64,000 bases of DNA, from assembly GCA_026874595.1 (NCBI GenBank), contig CM049316.1, forward strand, positions 68,410,676-68,474,675, given 5' to 3'. A program made the position numbers and the translations under genes. The notes beneath the pieces were generated by a model. The model was not told where the DNA came from, did not search any database, and was given only the letters and a program-made list of their open reading frames with translations. Origin of the DNA: Sipunculus nudus (lineage: Eukaryota > Annelida > Sipuncula > Golfingiida > Sipunculidae). Shown here piece by piece: positions 47,978 to 59,962 of the stretch; positions within the stretch are counted from its first letter, which is position 1, and every line of letters begins with the position of its first letter.

Positions 47978-48009
47978 ACGAATCCTTGTTTGACACGGGC
48001 CACTGTTAA
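47978..48009 (+). CDS. Terminal exon (gene A)
   Basis: After TTTATTTCTTTCAG the exon starts with two bases fitting the phase 1 end at 47364 and encodes DESLFDTGHC then TAA. Gene B ends in the comparable DDYLF and stop at 54920-54936, which supports this as the end of gene A. From the CARD exon to this stop the six exons add up to 383 codons plus stop in one frame. Confidence 0.65.
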
Positions 48010-48619
48010 ACATGATACAGGTGACTTTACCAGACAAGCAAAAACTAGTTATTTCAGGATCACTTGGGTTTGTCTACACTGCTATGAAGGGATAGTTATA
48101 TGAAAGGATGGATATATCAATTCAATTTTTTTACCTATGATCACATTATTTGTGCATACGATATCAATAGGAGTATTTCACATTTGCTTTTACGACACAA
48201 CATTGTGTCCCTGGTCATATCTCATATATTTCTGGACTTGCAGGCCGCTCAGGTCCATACACTGTCATTCATGCCATTGGTATACACTTTTACATCAAAT
48301 ATGATCTATTTACCTGATATTATGTTTTTGTCTTGTTCTAGTATTAGAATGGATAAAAGTAATACAGGGTTCCTTTCCATTTCATTACAGTGACCGCAAG
48401 ATTATGACATAGTTGTCGTCACCCAGATACCATGTGACAAAAATTTATATTGGTTAAACGTCAACAATTTAAAAAATATAGAGGAAAGATGCAAACAGTT
48501 ACCAAGTAGCTGAGTCAAAGCAATCTCTCGACGATTGCTGCGTGGATTGTCAAAATTAAAGCTTACGTCTCTTACCTATTCTCATGCCACATGTGCGATT
48601 GCGCTAGTTACAGTTATAT

Positions 48620-48675
<56 letters not shown>

Positions 48676-51673
48676 ATTTTCTTGATACCATGTTAAATGT
48701 AATTAAAATAATATTTAACGGTAGGTTCCTCAATTGCAGGTTTCCTGTCAAATCCTCTTCACCTTTGTGTGTTGTCGTGTATCAGATATATATAATGATA
48801 ATGCCAATATTCCAATAACAGGTACAATCCTTGTGGTTCAGAAGTCCGTCGATTGTTGATTTGACTGTGGATAAAAAGACAAGGCTGGGGTGATATAATT
48901 ACATGCATATGTATAAAAACTGAAATCTAGAGGGCTGGGTTAAATAGTTCTGAAAGAAACCAGTGTATAATCATAATTTTTTTTAAAAATAAATCTTCTG
49001 TAACTCTGTTGGTGTGTAATATAAACATAATAAACATAACTCACAAGTCCATTAGTGAGCTACGCCGGCAGACTCTGACATACGATACCCCGGGAAACCG
49101 TCCTCCTGTTGCTCGGATATCTCCCACCCTTCTCTGGACCGTCGTACTTCTCGGCACCACTATCTAGCGTGTTGACCTAGGATATTGTGCTTTTACCCCG
49201 GTGTCCTCAGTATATATGCTCATGCCTGTGACACATCCCGATCGCTTTTGGCCTACGCCCAACAATATTGTGAGACCTGGCGTTCAGTGCATAAATAATA
49301 AAATCGATACGCTTCCAGAGACCAAAGTATGAGAAAATTATGCTTGCAGGTGCGTTATCTTTTAAATCAACATTATCAGCGTTATTACAGTAATTTGTCT
49401 AGACTAAGTCTGACAAGAACCAATCCTCACGGAATTACGACTGAACAGAAAGCAACATCAAATGAAACACCTCGGTTCCCTAAAACTACGTTCGCACGCT
49501 AACATCGATACATAATACGGCATATTAGTACATTGAACTCGCTTATTTCACATTGCATTTACCAAATTTAGCTACAGTAAATTAATGACTGTCTAATAAT
49601 GAATGTTAATTTTTTAAACAAAATGTGTATATATCAGCTTCTCGAGATATTGCACATCGGAGAGTAACACACATTACGTTATTAATACGTTATATGGCTA
49701 AAAATGTCAACATAAGTTCATGGGTATGTCATGAGCTCTTAATTTTGGCATTACACTTCAGAGGTAAAAGTCTCTTGTACAGTTTTACTGCTGGTATTAC
49801 TTATACAATTTAATAGGTTCAGTGGAACTGCGAGACATGATAAAATGTTTACAAAACAGAGCGTGGTTGTATAAATTATATACAAACATAGACATGGTCT
49901 TAAATACAAGAAACTTACGCTTAATACATGGTTCCTGTTGTATAGTTGTTTTCATAATGTTCATACCTCCAATCAAGGAAGTGTTTTTTTATATTTAATT
50001 GGTATTAATTGATATCTAGACAACGCATAGATGGACTACCTTGAAAATGGTTGGGTTACATTTGGTGATAAACACTAAAGCATGACGTTTACATGTACAT
50101 TTTTGGTTATTGTTGTTAGTTACCGTGAATAAATTTTGTTTTAACAAATTTAATTATTGTTTTATTTTGTTGCGCGTGGTTAGACTGTTTATAGTATTTT
50201 GACTTCTCTTTAGCAGTTTGAGAATCGGATAATATAAAATTAACATCATTCCATTGTGCTAGGGAAATTGATATTAATTATTAGCTGGGGCCTGGGGCAG
50301 TCATTTACCGAACCTATATTTATCCGTAAGAACACTCTCTTAAAGCAAGACCGTTTCCAAGTTGTAACGTATGTGTGAGTCTTGTCTGATATTTGGCGAT
50401 GTGTCATTTGATGGAGTATGGGTATGAAAAACAGAAAATTTGACCGTTTCTTCGAAATAATGATCGATGAAAAAAAAACCCAAAAACTGGTACGTATATA
50501 AAAAAATAGTCTGATTCAAAGAGATTATCAGAAATACACAATGCCGATCAACTGGTGTACTCAAGCGTAGGAGTCGAAACACTGCCTATCCACTTTACCC
50601 TCGGCTCACTTTAAATTGTTTATGTAAATGTTTAAAACCCAAAACTAATGAAATAAGAGAAAAAAAAAGTCATTTTAATTGAAAGCATTCTTAAATGAAT
50701 ACTGAATTAGTATTGCACATTTTGTAAACAAAATTTCTATTTTATTCATTTTCTTTTTATTTAGCTTTGCGTTTTCCGGGTTCAAGTTATACGAATTGAG
50801 TTTTTTTAAGGGTTACGTATCACATGTATTGGTAGGACAGGGAATCAGTCTGAATCTTCCAGTGTTGATAAGGAATAATTTTATTGTATCTTATACGAAA
50901 CATGGGTTTGCCCAGATATAAAAGTATATGATAATATAAACGGCGACAGGTTGGTAATCATTCTGAATTCTAGTTTATCGGAATTATCGTTTATACGAAC
51001 ACCCCCTCCCTTCGCCGAGCTGTTAGGATAAACTGCTCTCTACTTATATACTGTCTCTATATATATAATATAATATACTTTTCCATTTGGCTCTGTCAGA
51101 CTGTTAAATACAAGTTTTATCAATGGAAACGAAAACTTACAGTTTGACGCAGGCATTTGTAGACCCAGGCAGGCCGTATTTGACTTTGAATGTGGCAGCT
51201 CGTCACCAGGGGTCTCTCCAAAACTCATCGGTTGTGACATCTGGGGCAGATTGGATTTATCGTGGTTACATGTTTACAGTCTGTCACTGCAGAGCTATAT
51301 GACACAGCTATTAGATCGACTTTACTTATTGTGTGTTGTGTTCTTTATGCGACGCCGGCCCGTCAGTTATCAGCACAACAGCTGTGTATATGTAATAATC
51401 AGCACCTGTACCTACATTGTACCATATTCATATCAAGGAAGTGAGGGAAAGTGTAATGTGAGTGCTCTGAAGAATAAGTTCTCTGGTGAGTATTCATCCT
51501 GCTGTGTATATCAATGCTACACTATCTTCCATATTCCGGGAAATAATGCCCGCTTTTTATTATTGAACAGTAAAATTCTCTATATTAGTGTAGTTAAAGA
51601 AATGTCATTGTGTAAACACAACCAATGGTTCCGTGTGCATAAATACTTTGGTGATCAAATATTATACTTAAAG

Positions 51674-51728
<55 letters not shown>

Positions 51729-52163
51729 TGTTTACCTGTGTTAGTCTGTAGTCGAAATGTAGAATTAAGAATGACGCCTTTTAGATAGAATAACTTATTA
51801 TCACACATTTATTTTCACACAGCACACATAAATCAGTATACTTTTATAAGGATATCTAAAAGGTGTCACTCTTACTCTTAAATAATGATACCATGCAGTA
51901 TATAATGGCCCTTAGTAACAGCAGAATGTCAGGTGTGTTTTTAACGTATTTGTTCTTGTGCATACATTGGTGATGTTCTTGCATGAACAAGCATTGTGTA
52001 CATCTTTGTAAATATGGCTGAGAACTTTCGTTCTACAAAATAGATCATAATAAACAGGAAATGAACACCATAAAAGGAAAAATCCATGTTACTTCAACTG
52101 TGTGAACGGTTATAAATATGATAATAATGTAATACTATATTGCAGAAAGGTGCTGGTGAAATA
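48010..52163. other. Intergenic region between genes A and B
   Basis: Contains (TA)n microsatellites at 48618-48674 and 51677-51728 and a GC-richer patch at 49060-49260. The longest open frame (51251-51679, 142 codons) has no family resemblance and runs into a microsatellite. No CARD-like exon is seen upstream of gene B. Confidence 0.55.
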
Positions 52164-54936
52164 ATGGCGGAGGGAGGTTCGTCCTGTGGTATAATGCAAA
52201 AACAAAAATTATCTTCAGGTTAGATATTCCCTTCCAATATACACCAGTATATATACCCCTACATTTTATCTTTAGACACAACAGCTGTTTTATCTCATTT
52301 ACAGGAACAGCTTAACATTTTGTGAAACATTTATTACAATATACAAATAGTATTCCTGACATAATTATTAATCATTTGAAAATTAATTGAGGTTTGCTAA
52401 GCTGTAAATATGCGATTTCTGATCAAAACTGAATTTCTCAGTTCGTAATGTAGTGATTCGTGTCTTTCTTGTCTTTATGGCGTCTTTCGCGTCTTTATGG
52501 CTAAATTTATGCAATTTATTGTGGTCTAGAGAATATTGCCGAATCCAAATACGAAATCCACCTCGTGAAACCGTGTTTGATTTTCCAAGGGAAAACTCAG
52601 GAACTCCGTTGGCAAAGAAATTTAAATGTTTTCATGATCACACGTTTCGATTCCTTTCCTAGAATCCCGTGAGTTGAATGAAGGCGAGCGGAATAAACCT
52701 AAACCGGCAATTCGTAACCTCAAGTCTAACGTTCCAGTTGCTTGCAGACGGACACCACAACCATTAGATCCCGGGGATTTAGACATGCCATTTAATGTTG
52801 GATACATTGTTGAACTTGAGCTCGGAGGATCACCTATACCAGTTCGTGGAGTTGTCAGATGGATTGGATATTACGATAGCCCAAACAGGCCGATTGCAGG
52901 GGTTGAATTGGTAGGTAACCTTGTTTATTTTCATCTGGTGTTTGGTGTAACGAGGTAGCAGTCATGATGCGGTTCCTTTAGTGAATTATGGTAAATAATC
53001 ATCGTCGAATACGTTGTATTCAATGATCATTACATAATTGATGAGATAACAATGATACTTAATCACATAAGTGCCGGTTATTATATGTAATCATCGCATC
53101 ATTTAGTTCAGTTTGTTTGATATTTAAAAACAACACTTTACAAATGCGGGAAATAATTATGTATACGTTCTTTGTACAACAGTTAAAGGTACATTGCTAA
53201 AAGTTTCATTTCAAAAATCTTAAATTCAATGTCACAAATACTTTGGTAACCGTAGATATGAACTTTTCCTTACTCATTCTTTCATGAAGAAGAGAACCCA
53301 GCTGGTACAGACGGTGTTCACATGAAAACAAAACTATTCCACTGTACTCCTAAAAGAGCTATGTTCCCATACCTTCACCGTTGCAAGATAATAAAAAATA
53401 AGGAAAATGAAAAGAAACAAGCACAATCCGTAGGTATGTAGACGAAATATCGTGAAAAGTACATCTTTCTTTTGTGTAGGCAGAAAAACAGCGTAGAATG
53501 GATACACTTGATTTTATAAATTGTACTTTGTTTTTCTTAATTTTATACTAGCTACAGGTATCTGTATCTAGTTGATCACTGTAACTAAGATAGTTTTCTT
53601 TAAAAAGATATTTATTCAGTGACCGACGAAGCATCTTTAAGCATTCGTCAATCTTGCATTTTATTAAAGCAAATAAAGAAAATTAAAAAGCTATGATGTT
53701 AAAATTGGATATTCACAAAGATCACCACAAGCTTTTGTTCTTGCCTAGACGGGGAACTTCTTCATTTTATTCAACACAGAGCATAGTTTACAACTGATGT
53801 GAAACACATAAGAAGAAATCATGATGCATCGGTCATATCTTAAATATAATCACATGTAGCCTGTGAATATCTAAGACATTCATGAAAAATATAACTGACG
53901 ATATTTTTTGTCATATTTCAGTGAATGAATAGTTACTTATTTCTGGTTTATTACTAAATATAATTAGGTAGAATGAGATTCCATGCAACGTTTGGAGATC
54001 AGAAGAAACTGATCAATGCAAAGGGGGATACTTTGGCTGTACAAGATGCAGTTCGTCTGGCGTTCCGTATCCCAGATGGTGTTCAGCTTCTGGTTCAGGT
54101 ATGGCATCAAGAAGAAGAGTTTGAAGACTGGGTAGATTTGGACCAGGAACATTTCATCCTTCTCAGCAAAAATTTGCTCAACAAACTTAACGTGTTGGTA
54201 CGCAATGAACCTTTCGGTGACACAGAAACTGATACAATGAACATAGATCTAGCAAGGTAAACATTTTTAAATTTACAAAAGCTAAAACCCATCATAGGCA
54301 GTGGATTATTTTCGCAGAAAATACCATCAAAACTGTATTTGATAAAAAAAAGAACTAAGATGATAAATTTAATTCGGTACGGCTGACCTCTTAGGTAGCG
54401 TAATTACCCCTGTAATTATTGAATAATTTCCTATTTAACATTATAATAAAAAAAATTTTCAAGTAAAAATCCTTGTGATTCACATTATGAACAACATATA
54501 AATTGTAGTCATTCTGCTGAAATGTAATCGCGGTAAATTTATTTGTGGTTGGAAAAGACAAGAAATGTCACTTCTGCAAACAATCTTAATTGGTTTGACA
54601 CTTGTCTTATTTTCAGAAGTATGGTGGATGCTTTCAATTTCGATCATGTCTCAGGTGATCGCTCATTTTTAATTTATGTCAAACATAAATAAACATTCAC
54701 ACGTTTACACATTCTAAACGGATCTAGGACAATACTATGATTATCAACTATCAAAATAATGAATCATCTTATTGATTATCACAAACCCCACAATCATTTG
54801 TCATTAACTGAAATATACTACATAACCATCCGAAAACGATTTACAGCCTTTTGCGAGATAATTGTCACAGTAAAATAAAATATGCTTTTGCCAACAAATT
54901 GTTATTTTTCTGCTTTTAGATGATTACCTCTTCTAA
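52164..54936 (+). CDS. Gene B: CYLD-type CAP-Gly + beta-grasp protein, six exons
   Basis: Exons 52164-52218, 52663-52910, 53295-53433, 53968-54256, 54617-54654 and 54920-54936 total 786 nt: 261 codons plus TAA, with all phases matching. Residues 1-18 (MAEGGSSCGIMQKQKLSS) come from a separate first exon. 19-60 are a basic linker. 63-131 are a CAP-Gly domain of CYLD type (VRGVVRWIGYYDSPN, then AGTDG and LFHCTPKRAMFPYLHRC). 132-148 are lysine-rich. 150-228 are the beta-grasp domain (MRFHATFGDQKKL, FEDWVDLD, LNVLV). The end is DDYLF. There is no CARD and no USP domain. The exon 3 acceptor (AAGAAGAG|AAC) is weak and is placed 9 nt inside the homologous position in gene A. An intracellular adaptor role is inferred. 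Possible polyadenylation signals lie at 55355 and 55383. Confidence 0.8.
52663..52910 (+). CDS. Gene B exon 2: CAP-Gly first half
   Basis: Acceptor TCCTTTCCTAG, two-base start; donor GAATTG|GTAGGT in phase 0. It encodes a basic, proline-containing linker and FNVGYIVELELGGSPIPVRG then VVRWIGYYDSPNRPIAGVEL. It aligns with 43400-43683 along its CAP-Gly part, but its linker is shorter and unrelated. Confidence 0.85.
53295..53433 (+). CDS. Gene B exon 3: CAP-Gly second half
   Basis: Encodes NPAGTDGVHMKTKLFHCTPK then RAMFPYLHRCKIIKNKENEK. It ends in phase 1 at G|GTATGT. The pattern L-F-x-C-x(4)-A-x-F-x-x-L-x-x-C is shared with gene A and with CYLD. The AG used at the acceptor is inferred from phase and could be wrong by a few codons. 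Confidence 0.8.
53968..54256 (+). CDS. Gene B exon 4: beta-grasp domain
   Basis: Acceptor ATATAATTAG, two-base start, phase 2 end GCA AG|GTAAAC. It encodes MRFHATFGDQKKLINAKGDT, VQDAVRLAFRIPD, VQVWHQEEEFEDWVDLDQEH and LNKLNVLVRNEP. It is the paralogue of 46633-46918, with the same exon phases. Confidence 0.8.
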
Positions 54937-55421
54937 CAAAGAGAAGCAAAACACAACAAGCCAGGACATAAGCATATCAGATATCACCACAAATATGAAA
55001 AGGAGTCCGTGAATGACCGCCGTCAACGATATCGAAGAGATGCCACTTCTGCATACAAAGGGAAGGAAATTCAATCGTATAGTAAAATTGGTTATTCAAG
55101 TATTCGGAGACCTTAGCACTTAACTTGTTTAAATAATTTAGCTTTGTTACCTAGGTTTGTACCTTTTCGTACTTAGAAATATGTATTGGTAGGATTTTTT
55201 CCGTGTTTATGTGTATACGTCAAACAATTATTGACCTTTTGAGTAAAACATTTTTCTTGAAAGAATGTATGTCCTTATTCATGAATAATGTTACACAATT
55301 TTATATTCTACAGGTTAGGTGTAATTTGTTATAAAATAGATTTTGAGTAAATCAAATAAAATATTCTAGGTATTATTTGCATAATAAATAAATGTTTTAT
55401 TTGCTTGGAACCATGTATGTA
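54937..55421 (+). other. Gene B 3' untranslated region
   Basis: Follows the stop at 54934-54936. AATAAA hexamers occur at 55355-55360 and 55383-55388, just before the transposon insertion, so the transcript probably ends there. Confidence 0.5.
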
Positions 55422-56642
55422 CAGTGGAACCCCACAATTACGACCACCCTGGGGACTGAGCAAATTGGTCGTAATTTGGGGGTGGTCGTATTTGTGAAAC
55501 TCTCAACGTGGTCGCATATAACACGCTGATATTCAATGTGTATCAGAATTTATCTATTGCATATCTTTAATGTGAATTATAACAAAAATATTTTACTTAG
55601 CGGAGGACCCTTATTATGAATTTTTTTTTGTGTGTGTAGCTGAACATATTTATTCATGATAAAATTAACATACATGTACACATAGGTAGTGACTGATGAT
55701 TAACAAATAATAACACTAAGGCAATACGATTTCAACCTACTGAATGCATATTGAACATTATGCGTGGCTGTCATATATTTAGCCTTCCGCTTGAGTATAT
55801 ATTGCGTGCACTTGAGTATTCCCGACGCTAAACTGCTGAGCCATTTGGTGCTGACTGCGCATGGTGTTGCCGCCTTGATTAACGCCACTTTATCCTTCAA
55901 GGAGAGCTCTTTCAGAGGCATGGTTGCCTAACAGCAAGCAATTTAAATGCAAACTTAACCAGTAGAGAAATAAACTGACAACGATCAGAAAAGGCAAAAT
56001 AATGTGAGGGATTTTACCCCCATGCAAGCTTTATTCATACATTCTACGGACTGCTCAATACTCAGTGTAAGTAAGGTATGAACACCTTTAGGATTAACCA
56101 GGTCGTTAATTTAACCAATAAAGATCATACAATATGTGATGAGTTGAAATATTAAGCCCGCAACCCCACACTTAGGGTAGCTGTAATATACAGGTGATCA
56201 CTGAGGGGCAATTAGCATCTGACCCCAGGTCAGACTGGCTCATTAAGTAATCAGGCCGATGGTTACTCTCTTTGATCTATAACCTACACCTCAACGAGTC
56301 TCAGCGAAGACACCGAGTCGGGAAGATATGCGGGACCAGATTAACACTCGGGTTAAGAAACCTTGTTACCCGCTTTGATCTTTCATTAAGGCGCCTGTGA
56401 CAAGACGCAGCCGTTGACTCGTGACAAATGTTGTTTCAGTACTTCTCGGCGGTGGTCGCATTAGCGGGGTCGCATTAGCGCTGAGGACAGGAAATCTGGT
56501 CGTAATTCTGAATTCAGGGGTGGTCGTAATTTTGGGTCATTTTTAAACATAAATAAACTAAAAAAAATTCGGGACCAAGCAATATGGTCGTAATTGTGGG
56601 GTGGTCGCAATTGTGGGGTGGTCGCAAGGCGGGGTTCCACTG
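55422..56642 (-). mobile_element. pogo/Tigger-type DNA transposon, internally deleted
   Basis: A 1,221-bp element flanked by TA (55420-55421 and 56643-56644). The inverted ends begin CAGTGGAACCCC at the left, with the same 12 bases on the complement of the right end. Inside the ends are GGTCGTAATT / GGTCGCAATT repeats. CAGTGGAACC-type ends with TA duplications are those of the pogo/Tigger branch of the Tc1/mariner superfamily. It carries only an N-terminal transposase remnant (55700-55921), hence non-autonomous. Confidence 0.85.
55700..55921 (-). pseudogene. Remnant of a pogo/Tigger transposase DNA-binding domain
   Basis: A 73-codon reverse frame starts MPLKELSLKDKVALIKAAT and continues STKWLSSLASGILKCTQYIL then KRKAKYM. 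The spacing of L-x-x-K-x-x-L-I-x-A and T-x-x-I-L-K-x-K resembles the CENP-B/pogo N-terminal helix-turn-helix. After about 48 residues the similarity ends. The DDE catalytic part is absent. Confidence 0.65.
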
Positions 56643-56644
56643 TA

Positions 56645-58830
56645 CTTACTTTTATTCATTTTTGTAAAGATGGAAATATATGTGAATGCTTCAAATGAGA
56701 CTTCAGTGATCACATTTTAACATATAGATTTCCTTGGTGTGAAAATCCTTTTACTTTGTGGATATAAGTTCACGGGTAATTCTACTTGCAGTTATCATCA
56801 CTAGAACATGTTTGGAATTGACAATAATTTCAGAGGTGCATTGCCTATAAGTCATGTATTGATATATCTTCATTTTAAGCCGCTGGTTTCCATTAAAAAT
56901 ATAAATACTGTCCAAATATAAATATTGTGAATACCTGAAATCTAAATACATTAAATCGTCTCAGAGTATACTTTGTACGTGCGTTCCGGCAAGGCGTTTA
57001 TGACTGCATTGGAAAAGAAGTAAATGCTTAAAATTATCTTGAAGTAAACTTTGACGCGCTTTCAGGGTAAACCTATTTATTTCTGTTTGAAAGCGCTTGT
57101 CGAGCTTCAAAATTCATAGATATGGACAGGTTAAGTTTGATTGGTCCCGCAGTCCTGCATGAAAATGCATCCTGCATCTGCAGGCAATCATTAACTAGAA
57201 CAAACTGAACTACTTTTTCTTATCTGTTCGAATGCAAACGGATCAGAGGTTTCTAGGACATTAAGATGAACTTGTATTTCTTGTCTTGGCTTTTTTTTAA
57301 CTTTGAGATGTTTCAAATCTTTTTTTAAGATCCTGTAAGCTCAAGTTCTTTCTGTAAGCTCAGGTTCTTTCTCCATTACTTTCAACTGGCAACGTGTCAG
57401 CGACGTATTTTGAGAAATTACATCATCCCGCAGGTAAAGGGGCTGGGTCATTATGTTTGGTCATAGACTAGTACAAATAGGTTATCAAGCTCAAAGAGTC
57501 AACAGATCTGCAGCTATCTACAGGCTTTCATAACTATAACAAATAATTATACACTTTTGACAGGACAAGAGGCATATGGTTAAGTGTGACTTTCCTTGGT
57601 TATAATGCCTGCAATTTTTTGTATATAAATAGTATTATGTATTTATACCAGCTTAGCTGGTATGTTAAACTTTCATCAGAGCAATAAATAAGAAAATTGT
57701 ACGTCCATTGTACCCGTGTCGCGAGTACATTTCTTTGCAGATTATGATCAGTTAATTATCATGGAAGTCCCGCCTATAACAATTATGAGATATGTCTCTC
57801 TTGCGAAATGGCGGGAAGGGGCGGAGTGGGCTGTTGGAAGTCCGAAAAGTTTCCAGATGGACCATTTTCATACACATAGCATAAACCAATTGCATAACCA
57901 TATAGCTGGGCTTCTGTAACTTTATTGATAAAGAATAAAAATTAAATAATAAAACAAAAATGTTATTAAGGTTCTGGAATTTAGGAATATATGAATGTGT
58001 CTGAGAAAACATTCAATATAATTTCAAAACCCCAGTCCGCACTGCAAAAATTTATGTATACGTGTATATGCGTGTTTGTATGTGGGTGTTTTGTAGCATG
58101 AGCAAAAGACCATCAATACAGATTTTTCTACCTCATCGGTTGACTAACACAACGCCATGCGATGCATGGGAACTTGTGTAGTTTTTGTGATGTGCACAGC
58201 TACGACAATGGTATATGTTAAAATACATGGACTTTGGCCTGAGCGCTTACTACTAAAAGTCAGCGGTTGGTACCTAAGATACATCAATCAAACATTTATT
58301 GTTTAATAAACTATGCCCTAGGAATATTTATATTACATACATGCACTACCCGAACACGCACTTACAACGAACACTCCATTTGATGTTTGGTAACAACCTA
58401 ACATCCCTGGCATGACATTTAAGAACAAATTTTCTGAAGGACAATAGAGCCTATAGTGATTCAGGTATATCTCATATGGCTTTAAATTAGCATATCATTT
58501 CCTCGTATTTCTTGTTAGGGCACATGTTTGTATTTGGTGCTAATTAAACTAATCATGTTATAATGACCCTATATTTATATAACAAAGGAAGCTCTTATCT
58601 GAATTAGGTATTTTTATCAAAGTTCTTTTTACACTTCTTTGGGATGTGTTTTATACCTTCAACGGCTAAATTGTCGCTACTAGATAAATCAGTTTAAAAA
58701 GATAGCTAAACACATATGATAAACTAGAATACGGGAGTCGACAAGCGACTACGTGTATCCGCCTAAATCAGAGTGGAACGGGTGAAGTGAGGCATGGATT
58801 GAGTGGCAAGGAGAAATACGGTGAAGTGTT
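56645..58830. other. Intergenic, no gene seen
   Basis: AT-rich sequence. A short perfect hairpin ATACCAGCTTAGCTGGTAT lies at 57646-57664. Open frames such as 57716-57919 lack family resemblance. Confidence 0.45.
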
Positions 58831-59845
58831 GCATATTAGCATGGATGTCTGCAGCCAAATGGTGTATGTAGGTTGCGCCACCTACCACAAAATCCAGAAA
58901 GCCGTCCAAGTTGTATACATATGCAAAATTTTAGGCAGATAAGTCAAACCACTATATGTTTATGAATGGTTTTAGCCCGTGGCAGACAAACAGATGGACC
59001 CACCAGTTTTGCGTATGATAAAGAGCTATGTGAGAACTATACACATGCAAAACTTTGGCCCAATCGGTCAAACGGTTCCCAAGATATGAGCTTGGATGTC
59101 TGCTGCATAAACTAGAATGCAGGTGGCGCCACCTGTCATAAAATCAAGAGAGCTGTCGGGGATTTATAAACCTGCAAAATTTTAGGCAGATATGTCAAAC
59201 CACTGCCGAGATATGAGTGATTTTATCCCATGGCGGACAAACAGACGGGAGCTGTGCAAAAATGGCTGCAGGTGGCGCCACCAGTTTTGCGTATGATAAA
59301 GAGCTATGTGAGATCTATACACGTGCAAAATTTTGACCCAATCGGTCAAGAGGTTCCCGAGAGATGAGCTCGGATGTCTGCAGCGTAAACGTGAATGTAG
59401 GTTGCACCACCTGTCATAAAATCAGAAAAGCTATCTAGGATGTATAAGCATGCCAAATTTCAGGTGAATTAGTCAAATCACTGCAGAGATATGAGTGATT
59501 TTAACCCAAGGCAGACGAACAGATGGACACTGTGCAAACATGGTTGCAGGTGGCGCCACCATTTTTTGTGTATGTTATAAAGATCTCCAAGGACTACATT
59601 TGTGCAAAAAAAAATTTCCTGATCCGTCAAACGGTTCCCGAGATATGTGGGTTTATGTGTGGAAACAGACGCACGAACGGACGCAGAGCGCAGAGGAAAG
59701 GTCAGAGGTCAAAACAAAGTTCACATGTGACCCGAACATAATCCCGGGTTTCGTAAAATTCCGCCGAGCGGTTACGGAGGAGTTCTCCGGACACCTACGC
59801 GGCGGCGGCGGCGGCGGCGGAGTGCAGCTGAAAACATAGTGTCCG
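58831..59845. repeat. About 250-280-bp tandem repeat with GGCGCC palindromes, ending in (GGC)n
   Basis: GGATGTCTGCAGC or close variants occur at about 58843, 59093 and 59371. Each is followed by GTTGCGCCACCT or GGTGGCGCCACCTGTC, a CATAAAATCA segment, GATATGAGTGATTTTA and a block CAGACAAACAGATGG. The array ends with a (GGC)7 run at 59800-59820. Short open frames in it are not conserved between units. Confidence 0.75.
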
Positions 59846-59962
59846 CAAAACTCTATTTTGGCGGATACAATAATAAGTAGATAATAAATTTCATGTAAAC
59901 TTTCATGTATAGAATAACATCAATACACTAAAACATATATTGGTCTAACTATGTGTGTAAAC

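Noticed and set aside
51251-51679. 142-codon forward open frame
   Set aside because: No domain, unusual residue make-up, no splice signals in frame, and it ends at a TA microsatellite; probably chance.
43400-54936. A CYLD deubiquitinase gene
   Set aside because: Only the CAP-Gly domain is CYLD-like; no USP cysteine or histidine box is found and both genes stop soon after the beta-grasp domain.
59495-59839. 114-codon frame ending in polyglycine
   Set aside because: It reads through the GGCGCC tandem repeat and a (GGC)n run; not conserved between units.
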